The notes under the pieces are model-generated. The model did no database searches, was not told the DNA's origin, and saw only the letters and a program-made list of their open reading frames with translations. A stretch of DNA of 64,000 bases from Endomychus coccineus (Eukaryota > Arthropoda > Insecta > Coleoptera > Endomychidae): positions 247,953,736 to 248,017,735 of the forward strand of contig OY294067.1 of NCBI GenBank assembly GCA_958510875.1, given 5' to 3'. Positions within the stretch are counted from its first letter, which is position 1; every line of letters starts with the position of its first letter. Below are positions 24,640-64,000 of the stretch, piece after piece. A program made the position numbers and the translations under genes.

Positions 24640-25560
24640 GGGAAAACTCAAAACATGAATGAAAAAAACAATCCACTTGACAGTACTTGCACATTGTATA
24701 CGACGAACACTTTGCTTACAACCGAAACTGAATTAGCATTATAAATTCTTTATTAAAACATATAACTATAGAGCAAATAGGAGAATAAAATACCTACATG
24801 ACATTTCAAACCTCCCTATTTTCTATCCGATTCCGCTACAATTCATCTGTTAGAAAAATGAACTCAAACGTGTATCTACCACAAGACTTTCCAAACATGC
24901 TTCTAAATTATTAAACCAACTGACTGATCTGAACCAATTCCCCTATATTTTCTCTGTAGACCATAATGATGAGCAAGATTCTAGATATGACCGCCATACG
25001 ATTGATTCAAAGAACATGGTTTAAAGTTTGAAGCCATTATGACATTTTCAAACTCTTTCACAACATGGGAAACGCGGAAATTATAATTGTCGGAAGACCT
25101 TATTTATACGCTTCAGGACCTAACGATTCACAAATTCGAACATCTAACAGTTTCGATTAAGCAAGGAAATTATTTTTATATTTCTATCACTTACCAAAGT
25201 TTACCCAATATTGATTATTGTGTAAAATTCATAAGTGTTACCAAGTTGGACTCTTTGATACCCCACATGTGACTGCATAATCAATATAGAAAATTGTTTT
25301 TTTTTCTTTAGACATCTTTAGGTTGAGGTTTTTTGTATAATAATTGAAGTGAATGGATTAATTTTCGGAAATAATACTCTGTAAAGTCCATACATCTAGG
25401 CATCTAGATAGATTTGAAAAATTTTAATTTAGTTGGTTTCTTTATATGATCAATAAGTAATAGAACAATGAGCATACTGTATTGAGAGTGATTTACAATT
25501 GGTCGAATTCGCCACTCAAGCATTCCATTATTGCAATTCATTTTGGGCTCTAAAGATATT
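24640..25560. other. Upstream region of the secreted-protein gene
   Basis: No gene is assignable. The first exon and promoter of the gene at 25589 should lie here, but I could not fix them. Confidence 0.3.
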
Positions 25561-25588
25561 TTGATATTAATTGAACTCTTTGTTACAG

Positions 25589-26185
25589 GCCATGATTACT
25601 GCTTTATTTGTAGCCCTCATCTTTGGATATGCACACAGTGGATTACTGCCAGCTGGCACGTACCTGTCAGGATCAAATTTAGATAGTGCCTTCACTAGAA
25701 TGGATCGTGTTGGTGGCAGCTTTGCATACAGTACTTCTGTCAATCATGGAGGTTATTCACCTAACTTGATACAACCATCATCAAGTATATCGTTCTCTTC
25801 ATTAGGAGGGTATAGAATGAATCCTTTATTCACCAATAATTATTCTAACTTTCCTTTCCTCCATAATTATCTCTTTACCCAACCCTTCGCTCCTTCCACT
25901 TCTTTCGTTTCTCATAATCCTGCATTGAATCCTATCATATCGCAATCGCCATTTGGTATATTAGCACAAAATCCTGTCATACAAACACCTACTTTCCCGA
26001 TAGCACCTACTTACCCATTCGCACCAATTAATGGTCAACATCCAGTTGCACCTCAAGACCCTGTTATCTCACAAAATCCAATATTTGTCGGTGAAAATCC
26101 CATGGGAGGAGTAGCAGCTGATGCACCTGCTCCCGTACAAGGTACCGCAATTGATGAAGATACTATTGCGGTGGAGGCTCTTTAA
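25589..26185 (+). CDS. Small secreted Pro/Asn/Phe-rich protein (exon 2)
   Basis: An open frame of 199 codons with coding-like composition, directly preceded by the splice-acceptor-like CTCTTTGTTACAG. It is therefore probably exon 2, with a tiny first coding exon upstream. If not, translation starts at the ATG at 25592. The N-terminus AMITALFVALIFGYAHSG is a good signal peptide, with likely cleavage after AHS. The mature protein is low-complexity: a Ser/Gly/Tyr-rich first half, then repeated Asn-Pro and Ala-Pro steps (HNPALNPIISQSP, AQNPVIQTP, FPIAPTYPFAP, ISQNPIF) and an acidic tail, DEDTIAVEAL. No cysteines are seen in the mature part and no chitin-binding consensus is seen. Cuticle, eggshell or silk-like structural roles are possible, but none is shown. 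A polyadenylation signal follows at 26212. Confidence 0.7.
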   Translation, partial: AMITALFVALIFGYAHSGLLPAGTYLSGSNLDSAFTRMDRVGGSFAYSTSVNHGGYSPNLIQPSSSISFSSLGGYRMNPLFTNNYSNFPFLHNYLFTQPFAPSTSFVSHNPALNPIISQSPFGILAQNPVIQTPTFPIAPTYPFAPINGQHPVAPQDPVISQNPIFVGENPMGGVAADAPAPVQGTAIDEDTIAVEAL

Positions 26186-26211
26186 TCTTTCATCAGCTGT
26201 AGTATATGCAA

Positions 26212-26217
26212 AATAAA
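26212..26217 (+). terminator. Polyadenylation signal
   Basis: AATAAA lies 27 bp after the stop codon of the secreted-protein gene, a normal distance for a short 3' UTR. Confidence 0.6.
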
Positions 26218-27127
26218 AAATTTAATCCACTTACCTGGTATGTTTATCATTCATCCGCTTTACATGAGAAACAAATTATAATTTGACTAATAATCATTAA
26301 GAAGGCTTAATTGAATCAATCCATCTATGATGGATGTTTCCAAACCATCTTTGTTACAATTAAATTCAGTGTGACTAAGTTATAGTTTGAGGAATAGAAT
26401 ATAATAACAAATTTGAAACAAATGGAACTATACAAAATGGTCCATTCTATATGACACGGCCTCTCAAACGAAAAGGCTTGAATATTTTGCGACGATATTT
26501 TATACACTTATGTAAACTCTTTGTGGGCATAATTTAAAAATATGTTTTGATATACAGGCTGTTTCAAAAAAAAGTTAAATATCAAGTTATACTTTCTTAA
26601 ATGGAATACCCTGTATTTGAGGTAGAATTTGGATTATAGAGCCAAAATAAAGGTGAGTTGCTGTTACATGTCCTATACCTATCTGAAATAGTTTTTGAGA
26701 TATTTAAAGATTTATAAAATAACATAAATTTCAAAAAATTATAGAATATAGGTGATTTATGTGACGTAGGATGGTAAAAAATTGAATTAAATTATAGTCA
26801 AATTGAAAGGTGTTCAACTCATTTATTTTAAATGGGACGCCTTACATCTAACAACACGAAATGATAGATTTTTTAAATGACTATCGATGTGCATCAGGGT
26901 GTCCTATACCGAACTCTAATACTTTCTCATTTTTTTGGGTTGATTATGATATCACTCGTAAAGTTGGTAGGTTTTCCCTTTAGCACAATTTAATTTCATG
27001 GAAGGTAGCGCTTTGGCTGACGATAAGTGTCATAGCGATTACTTTTGTTTACCTTTAATCTCTCAAAACATTTCATAATTCCTCGTTTCTAACAGCATTT
27101 ATAAAGTTAAAAAGTATTGAGTTTAAG

Positions 27128-27330
27128 ATGAAAATTTATAGTAGAGCAGAAAAAATTGACATGATTTTTGTACTAGGTGAATGTTATCAGAATTGTTTAT
27201 TAGCCTTGAGAGTTTACGCAGAAAAATATCCGATACGTAACCATCCAAACAAAGATGTTTTTCAAAGACTATTCCAAGTTTTTCGAAGAACTGGATCCGG
27301 AGATTATGAAAAAGTAAGAGGTATAAAGTA
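27128..27330 (+). pseudogene. Transposase N-terminus (DUF4817-like HTH)
   Basis: Reads MKIYSRAEKIDMIFVLGECY, later LRVYAEKYPIRNHPNKDVFQ and RLFQVFRRTGSGDY. This matches the N-terminal helix-turn-helix typical of these transposases (compare the better copy at 33974: EMVDMLLIYGLCRCNG, YRERYPHRRIPNRQTF, RRLRETGTF). It is cut at 27330 exactly where the pogo element inserts and resumes at 30039. Confidence 0.8.
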
Positions 27331-30036
27331 GGGGACCCCGGGGATGAAAGTAACAGAGGTAGGTTGTAACAACGCCTTCACTTTTTTACTTTTTATAGTT
27401 TTTGTTAGATTACGCTATAAGTTCTGTTATGGCGTTTAAAAACATCAACATCTCGACACGCAGTAGTGTTCTTCAGTTGTCATCAAGAATACGTTCAAGA
27501 CAAAACTCGTCTCTGCTTTTTGACTGAAAGTAAATTCGCTGTGTTTTCTTCCGAGTGGTTCTACCAGAAGCTCTTGAATATTAATCGAAAGGTATATAGA
27601 TAGTTTCAGTCTATTTTTAGATAGCTATCGGTTGGCATGATACAATTCAGCATTGAAATTGTGGTTATGTGTAAATTTCCGCCTAACTTGTCTAGTTCAC
27701 CGTTGGGGCTGGTAGTAGCAAAGTGTAACAACCAACCCCAACATATTATTCGATTATTATATTAGGTTGGTACTTTTATTAGATACATAATAAGGTGTTC
27801 TCTTTTGCAGATGAGAACCTATGAACGGAAAACAAATCGAGGAATTGTCTCTGCCGATGTGATAAAAAGAACAGTTTCGTTGGTCACCGATGAAAACAGG
27901 TCGGTTAGGGCAGTGGCAAAAGAGTTAAATATTTGTCATGTTACACTTTTTCGCTAAGTAAGAAAGAAGAGGCCATCTGGAAAAGATCCTGATAGAACTG
28001 GCTATATTCCTAACAGAGAAATTTTCCCCGAGGAGCAGGAGGCAATTATATCTGAATACTTGAAAAAATCTGCAAGTATTTACTTTGGACTGCCGCCAGC
28101 TGATGTTCGGAAGTTGGCCTCCTATTGTGCACTTCATCACAAAATCCAAGTTCCTGCAACATGGACCACGTACCAGAGGACGAGAGCAGAATGGTTTACC
28201 TCATTCCTGAAACGAAATGCCATTTTATCAATTCGCGTACCTGAGGCTACAAGTTTGAGCCGTGCCACATCTTTTAATAAGGCAAATGTCAAGGATTTTT
28301 TTGATAAATTGGAAGCTGTTTCAAGAAAATACAACTTAAGACCTTCACAAATCTGGAACGTGGATGAAACCGGCGTGACTACAGTCCAGTAGCCTAGAAA
28401 GAATATCGCAGCAAAAGGAGTCGAGCATTAACATCTGGAGAGCGTGGTACTTTGGTCAATATTGTTGCCTGCGTTAATGCAACAGGAAATTCAATTCCGT
28501 GCATGTTTACTTTTCCCAGAAAGTTTTACAAGGAACATTTTGTACGAGATGGTCCCATAGATTGTATCGGCACTGCAAAACGTTCGGAGTGGATGACTTC
28601 AACCGACTTTCGCATTTTTATGCAACATTTCATCAAGTCTGTAAAGCCGACCCCTTTATCTTCAGTACTTCTCCTTCTTGACAATCACCAGTCTCACCTT
28701 GACATTGAGGTTCTGTCATTAGCCAAAGAGAACCATGTTATCATGTTGTCATTCCCCCCCACTGCTCGCACCGCCTCCAGCCTCCGGATGTTTGTGTATA
28801 TGGGCCATTCAAGACCTATTTACCTACATTTCAAGATGCATGGATGCATAATAATCCTGGAAAAGAGATGACGATCTACGACTTACCATCAATCGTGAAG
28901 ATGACACTCCCTTTAGCAACAACCCCAAATAATATAATGAATGGTTTCTCGAAAAACGGAATTTACCCGTGCAATAGAGAAATCTTTCAAGACTCGGACT
29001 TTGCAGCGGCCTTTGTGACAGATCGTCAAATGCCTAAGACTCCCGAGAGTGTCATAAATCCCGATAAGCCATCACTGGACACTAATGCTGAAATTGCTGG
29101 ACTTTCGAGCTGCCACCAGATTGCGAAGCCAACACAAGAGACAGAAGTTGAAGTTGCTGGATCTCTGTCTAGACCAGAATCTAGTTTTGAATTTTCACCT
29201 GAATCCCTGAAGCCATTTCCAACAGCACCGAAAAGGAACAAACGAATAGGGGGCGTAAACGCCGTGTGACTTCAATATTAACAGACACTCCCGAAATGAC
29301 TGCATTGAAGGGAGAACAAAAAAAAATAAGACAGTTGTGGGGCAAAGAAAAGAAGAAACAAGTGACCAAACAACTATCCATTGATGGAAACGAGAGTGAC
29401 AAGAATGAAGAAGAAGAAGAAGAAGATGACGAGGACGAAACATTCTGCCTCACGTGTTGTGAATCCTATTCAAGCAGTATACCTGGAGAGCAGTCCGTTG
29501 TCTCTGATGTAAATTCTGGGCTCATGTTAACTGTGTTAAAAATAAAAAAAATTTCTTATGCTGTAATTTCGACTTGGTTGATAGCTTGTCAGATTGAACA
29601 ATTGTCTTTCATGTTCTTTATATTTTTCTACCCTTAGAAATATATTCTATAATTTTAAATTTGGAACATTTCGATAGTAATTTTATTTTTGCAGTTTGCC
29701 GAAGAATTTGCAGGCCATTTTTATAAGATATTATTTCATATATTTGTATTTTTATGAACTCTTATTAGAAAAACTACATATTCATGTTAATTATTTCAAT
29801 AATCAGCTGTTACATCTTACCCCAATGGCTGTTACTTTTTGCCCCAAGGTTGAGGTTGAAAGTAACATGTCCCTGCACATATATATACATATTTTTTGTT
29901 AACACGCTTGACCAAATATATCTAATAAATACTCCCGAAGTAGCTTGCATGTCTGGTCTATCGTTTAATCAACATGGACGCCCAAAATTGTGCGTTTTGA
30001 AAAACAAAAAATGTTACTTCCATCCCCGCCTTCCCC
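27331..30036 (+). mobile_element. pogo/Tigger transposon with TA duplication
   Basis: A 2.7-kb element whose ends are imperfect inverted repeats of about 25 bp (left GGGGACCCCGGGGATGAAAG, right in reverse complement GGGGAAGGCGGGGATGGAAG). It is flanked by TA (27329-27330 and 30037-30038), the pogo-type target duplication. It encodes a broken transposase (27811-29640). It landed inside the transposase gene of the surrounding element, which fixes the relative ages: host transposon first, pogo second. Confidence 0.88.
27811..29640 (+). pseudogene. pogo/Tigger transposase, broken
   Basis: Plus strand. ATG at 27811 follows an acceptor-like TTCTTTTGCAG. The N-terminal psq-type helix-turn-helix reads NRSVRAVAKELNICHVTLFR and is followed by an in-frame TAA at about 27956. 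The DNA-binding middle and a DDE_1-type catalytic core follow: WNVDETGVTTV (first Asp, about 28355), LLLLDNHQSHLDIEV (second Asp, about 28675) and GFSKNGIYPCNREIF (C-terminal block, about 28945). At least two frameshifts (about 28392-28450 and 28760-28860) and a stop break it. The tail beyond 29266 is acidic, with a Glu/Asp run near 29410. It is inactive. Confidence 0.85.
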
Positions 30037-30038
30037 TA

Positions 30039-30795
30039 CGTTACTGGCAATGAAGAAAATCCATTCTCAATAATTGGATCAGTTATTGAAAATCCACATA
30101 CGAGCCAATGCCAAATGAATTTAGAAACTGGAATAAGTAAGGTCAGCATTCAGGGTAGTTTAAAGGAATATAAATTCCACCCATATCATGTACAGTTGCA
30201 TCAAGAGCTTTTGGAAATAGATTTTGGCCGAAGAGTAGATTTTTGTTTCTGGACACTAGATAAGGCTGACGAAGGCGAACATTTCTTTGATTATGTTTTG
30301 TTCTCAGATGAATGTACGTTCGTCAACAACGGCTTAGTAAACAGGCACAATTTCCACTACGATTGTGCTGAAAATCCCCATTTTTTAAGAACCATTAACC
30401 ACCAGCATAAGTGGTCTGTCAATTTGTGGGGAGGAATTCTGAGAAGGCGTATGATAGGACCATACTTTTTCGAAGGCCATTTAAATGGAAAACAGTTTAA
30501 TAGATTTCTCGCAGAAAATGTACTCGAACTTTTGCAAGATGTTCTACTGAATGTATTACAACGTATGTGGCTTCGATTAGATGGTGCTCCAGCACATTTT
30601 CATCCAAACGTGCGGGACAATTTAGATCAAATGTTTTCTAATACGTGGATTGGAAGAGGACCCCAAATTGGCCGTCAAGTCTCTCGACTTGACATGTTCC
30701 GATTTTTTTCTATGGTGACACATAATAGTATATTATTGAACGAGCATATTATGGTCGCCTGCGGCTCGTGCCGTAAACTTCATCCAAGTGAATAA
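30039..30795 (+). pseudogene. Transposase catalytic part after pogo insertion
   Basis: Continues the transposase interrupted at 27330. Visible are RVDFCFWTLDKADE, VLFSDECTFVNNGLVNRHN (first catalytic Asp), SVNLWGGILRRRMIGPYFFE, and MWLRLDGAPAHFHPNVRDNL (second Asp). The third block is corrupted (RLDMFRFF, expected near DLTPCDFFLWG). About 385 bp of foreign sequence (30718-31102) interrupts just after TTTTTTCTATGGTG. The C-terminus KNIVYNIPPTTPHNMKERVR resumes at 31103 and runs to about 31230. Confidence 0.8.
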
Positions 30796-31102
30796 TAGCC
30801 ATAATATGCAAGTAGAATATTATACTTTGTCCACGACCCATAAATATTACTTTGATACTAATAAACTTTGCTGTTGAAACAAGTCGAACCAACAAATTGT
30901 TGACGTTTCAAATTAAATTCGATCTGACTTGACGTTTCATAGCACGCTCTATTTTTATTGTATTTATCTAGAAAAATGTCTATCATGTTTGTCATATTGA
31001 TGGTAGTGAATAATGATTTCATTATTCACTAGTGATTAATGGATATCATTATGCTTGAGGAAACACATGCATTATGCATATTTTATACAATAGTCGTGAA
31101 CA
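30718..31102. mobile_element. ~385-bp insertion in transposase
   Basis: Non-coding sequence inserted between two adjacent conserved blocks of the transposase. It contains short palindromic stretches (GAGCATATTATGG, CCATAATATGC). Its family and exact ends were not determined. Confidence 0.5.
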
Positions 31103-31959
31103 AAGAACATTGTATACAATATTCCACCTACAACACCTCATAATATGAAGGAAAGAGTCCGCGATGCTTTTGCAAGCATTACCCCACAAACGCTTCAGAA
31201 TGTCAAAGAATCTTTTCAAAAACAGGTTAAGTTATCCATTAAAAAAATTGTCACCATTTTGAACATTTAATTTGATTTTAAATGCTTTAATGTTGTTTTT
31301 TTTACATTAATGTTTTGCTTTGTTGGAGTTTTTTGTTTATCAATATCTTATGTATTGTTAGTGTTTTAGTAAATACTTTTATTTTCGAATTATTTATTAT
31401 ACTCAAAGTCAGGTGATAATAATAAAATTATCTCACCAAATTTACGTCTGATATCACATCGAAACATTTGAAAAATCTATCATTTCGTGTTGTTAGATGT
31501 AGGGCGTCCATTTAAAGTAAGAGAGTTAAGCACCTTTCAATTTGACTATAATTTAATTCAATTTTTTACCACCTGTAAACTTTTTTAACGAATAAGTATT
31601 TTTCTTTATAACTTCAGATATTACTCTTGTGACGAGGCATAACACTTGATACGTCACATAAATCACTTATATTTTATAATATTTTTTAATGTATGTTGTA
31701 ATTTTATAAATCTTTAAATATGTCAAAAACTATTTCATATAGGTATAGGACATGTAATAACTTACCTTTATTTTAGCGCTACAATCCAAATTGGACCTCA
31801 AATACAGGTACTCCATTTAAGAAAGTATAACTTTGATACTTAACTTTTTTTTGGAACATCCTGTATACTAAAAAATATTTTTAAATTATGTCTACATAAT
31901 ATGTAAGCGTTTTTGTTTGAGAGACCGTGTGGTATAGATTGGACCAACCTGTATAGATG

Positions 31960-32440
31960 ATTGATCAGTTTCTACTTTATTCAAACTTGAAAGAATTGAC
32001 AAATTGACCGAGGCATTCTCACAAAGTATTTTGAATCATGATGCATCACATCCTACAACAGTTATTTAATGTCCTTAAATAAACCAAAAACAAAATAGTA
32101 ATTCCCGATCAACTATACTTGAATTCATCAACAGATAGTAATTGGTGAAACATAAACGGGTGGGAATATCACTAAGACCGCTTCACACAGCTGAGGATGG
32201 AGTGGTAGACACTACTTGTCTAAGTCACCCCCGTAAAACGGGGTCCATGAAGTAAGAACCTTTGGATTTTCCTATGGGCGCTAACAAGTAACCACAAAAC
32301 TCACTTACTTGTCCATCATTTTTATCATATTTTATCATATCGATAATATATAAATTCATTAACTGCATCGTACAACCAATTTCATTTACTTCTTTTAAAA
32401 CTTTCAAAATCCTTTCATTTAAAACTGACCCGATCCAACA
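31960..32440. other. No gene seen
   Basis: AT-rich flank between the long-TIR transposon and a repeat fragment; no supported coding content. Confidence 0.35.
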
Positions 32441-32790
32441 GATGACCTAGACATTTTGGTTCAATTTCCAAGCAAATTTCGAGAAAACCTCGTGGATGAC
32501 CCTCACAACCAGGACTTCCTTGTCTCCAGGTACATTATATGGTTTTTCTGACATCATATTCGTGTTCAGTGATTCCAAGAATCCCCGAGTAACAAATTTG
32601 AGTCGATGTCCACAATGTATTACCGAATAATGAATTTTTTTTATTTGCTTAAAAATTGCACATGAAAAAATGCATTTTTTCGATGCAGAAATGCAGTTTC
32701 TAATTTGTATGAGATTTAAAAAGTGGACAAATGGAGTAAAAGCATCAAGGAATTGGATGCAACAAACCGCATTTGGATCCATCTTACTGC
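32440..32790 (-). repeat. Diverged copy of the 44-kb foldback repeat
   Basis: The minus-strand frame at 32447-32794 contains LKFVTRGFLESLNTNM, parallel to LELVCRGFLGSLNTNM in the 44.6-44.9 kb arm. The flanking non-coding motif TTCGTGTTCAG and GCATTTTTTCG/ATGCATTTTT also recur. It lies just downstream of the E(z) stop codon. Confidence 0.55.
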
Positions 32791-32981
32791 ACAAATTTTG
32801 GACCTAAAATGTTATATTTCTTTGACTAAAGGTACTGGTTAATTAAGGTTATTGTTAAAAACTGGAATTAAGGAAAAGTAACCATAAATATTCATATAAC
32901 TTTAATACCTAGATATATAAAATCAATCAATCTTAATGTATAAATAAAATCATAATTCAAGAAATTAAAAAAGTAATGAAC

Positions 32982-62503
<29,522 letters not shown>

Positions 62504-64000
62504 CTGAAATAGTAATAGACTTATAAGTGATATGAAAAACAAAAAGTGACTTTCTTAAAAATTGTTCAGTATTAATAGCTTCAGTTCAAATTAGTTTATT
62601 CCAACCAAAAAGTGCACATAATGTGGTGGTGAATGAGCTATTCTTAAGTGTTTTGTATAATATATTAGTTATTTCAAGTAGACAGTTAAATTGGCAGGTT
62701 CAATAATATCACATATTACATTTTTTTTTTTTTTTATTAGGCAGAACTGCCAATCAGCCGGTCACAATAAATAATGGAGTTAAAAATTTTCATAATGGCC
62801 TATGCCCTAGAGTACCTAATACAAGAATGAATATAACAATGGGATAGAATACTGGGTCACACGCTTTTCGCTCTTGGCCGGTAAGAGCATTAATAGAGAC
62901 ATAGACAGGCGGGCCAGATAGGATAGGTCCTTTAACACGGATAGACAAAAGGAAACAAATATATCTAGCTAAGCTATAAACGAATATCACTGTCCGAAAG
63001 AAATTCTTCACCACCTACTCGTTCGGTAGACTAGTTTTTCTTGTCCAGCGTGCGTTTACTCATAATATCAGGAAGCCTTAATTGAAGACAGTAAGCATTA
63101 GTTCAAGTCAAATATATTTTATCTAAAGTAATTAAAATATTTTTAATTTTGTTTTCATTGTTTTTGGGGTAATATAATCTATAAAGTAATTTCCAGTCAA
63201 GTCATGTAGAACCTTGATCCAGGTTTATTAACAGATTAAAATCAATTAACCAGATTGTCAATTTAATTTGTGTTCATATAAATCAACGAAGAAATTGTTT
63301 AAATTCCTACGTCAAATGTTGCTTGTAGTATTGTAAAAGAAAGGAACCCGAAGCTGTAGGTAGCTTGCGTAGGGGTGGTTTGGAGGATTGAATGGGCTCA
63401 TAGTTAGAACTCAGTTGTGTAGCAAAATTAACGTAGTATTTGTACAACAAGGGTTATGTATTCCTGGGGGGTAAAGCAATGCTGGAATTGTGCGCGTCTT
63501 TCGCGTTTCGCGGAAAGTGTTAGTTCCTTTGAATCATTTTGTGACAATTCCATTTTATCCATAATTTATTCCTACGTAGAACTCGAGTGCGTAAATTCTC
63601 TGTGCCTTATTTCTATAAGGGATTCGAGAGGGAATTGTTATATTAGAATTAGACCAACAGGGTAAGTGCATTTTGATTGCCAAAAAACAATTGTTATATT
63701 GACTTCAACCTCTGAATCGGCGATATAATATAATGTGGTTATTTAACCTTCAGATCACGCTCCGCCCGCCAATTTTATTTTGTTAATATGATTTTTCCAG
63801 CCATTCAGGCTAGTTTGAGTGTTCAATGTAATGCCGCTTCTCGGATATCAATTAAGGGATATGATAGAGTATCAGGTCGTTAGGCTTACCCCAGGTTTAC
63901 CAGAAGGAGAGGAATCCTTCTTTAAATATTTAAATCATAGGCGTGGTCGAGCGCGAAATCGATCACTGTTCGGAGTTTGTGCTAATTAGCTTTCACTGAT
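62504..64000. other. E(z) intron or 5' flank
   Basis: No further E(z) exon was recognised. At 62721-63060 lies a minus-strand retroposon-like sequence: reading minus, it ends GGCAGTTCTGCCTAATAAAA plus a long A run (the T run at 62721-62737). It is thus a LINE or SINE 3' end with its poly(A) tail; the 5' end is unresolved. The remaining sequence shows nothing supportable. Confidence 0.5.

Larger units (their letters stand above)
26431..31953 (+). mobile_element. Nested long-TIR Tc1/mariner-superfamily transposon
   Basis: Outer ends TACAAAATGGTCC (26431) and GGACCAACCTGTA (ending 31953) are inverted and flanked by TA. Inside them, a second pair of ends faces inward: TACAGGCTGTTTC at 26553 and its partner ending at 31865, again with TA. 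The inverted arms continue to about 26900 and back from about 31430, giving roughly 470-520 bp of inverted repeat in all. The interior holds the transposase relic (27128-31230), split by a pogo element. The structure is either a transposon inserted at the centre of a palindromic MITE or one element with compound terminal repeats. Confidence 0.8.

Noticed and set aside
29181..29453. Minus-strand serine-rich frame
   Set aside because: Complement of the GAA repeat in the pogo transposase tail; low-complexity artefact.

Overview
The window is AT-rich nuclear DNA from an insect. The evidence is: recognisable Enhancer of zeste (E(z)) exons with GT-AG introns and Drosophila-like protein motifs, a short TTAGG tract (the insect telomere unit), and a dense load of insect-type transposons. 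A beetle or similar TE-rich insect is plausible, but the order cannot be fixed from sequence alone. No organelle, bacterial or CRISPR features were seen.

Host genes. The main gene is E(z), the SET-domain H3K27 methyltransferase of Polycomb Repressive Complex 2. It lies on the minus strand from 62503 down to the stop codon at 32982. Nine exons can be placed at base resolution (62343-62503, 61777-61877, 56205-56412, 46147-46322, 45810-46071, 45540-45710, 45303-45485, 33162-33327, 32982-33042). All phases agree, giving 495 C-terminal residues. The N-terminal exons lie beyond the window or were not found. Three introns are swollen to about 5.4, 9.9 and 12 kb by transposons. A second host gene, on the plus strand at 25589-26185, encodes a small secreted Pro/Asn/Phe-rich protein of unknown function.

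Mobile DNA, left to right. 0.7-1.8 kb: decayed mariner. 2.6-3.0 and 6.4-6.9 kb: two inverted Penelope-like 3' ends. 3.2-3.5 kb: hAT-type MITE with 8-bp target duplication. 3.6-6.3 kb: Tc1/mariner-superfamily relics inside long inverted repeats. 8.2-9.7 kb: decayed Penelope-like element. 10.1 and 15.2 kb: LINE scraps. 10.6-13.6 kb: second mariner split by a 1.9-kb foldback element, whose right arm carries a TA microsatellite and a perfect 138-bp palindrome. 16.2-17.9 kb: LINE with a GATA tail. 23.5 kb: tRNA-like sequence next to a second copy of the palindrome sequence. 26.4-32.0 kb: Tc1/mariner-superfamily element with very long terminal repeats, itself split by a pogo/Tigger element with TA target duplication.

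Inside E(z) introns. 33.4-35.75 kb: long-TIR transposon only 69 bp from an E(z) exon. 37.5-41.7 kb: two head-to-head Penelope-like copies, one with a long RT/GIY-YIG reading frame and one with a complete-looking hammerhead ribozyme motif. 43.9-44.9 kb: foldback element. 47.4-55.4 kb: LINE cleanly split by a BEL/Pao LTR retrotransposon (48260-54561, TSD AGAAT) whose LTRs differ by one base. 57.8-61.7 kb: LINE relics, a Tigger end and inverted repeats.

The theme is nested transposition in and around a conserved chromatin regulator. The most unusual structures are the ribozyme-bearing inverted Penelope pair and the perfect palindrome. Boundaries of decayed elements are approximate.
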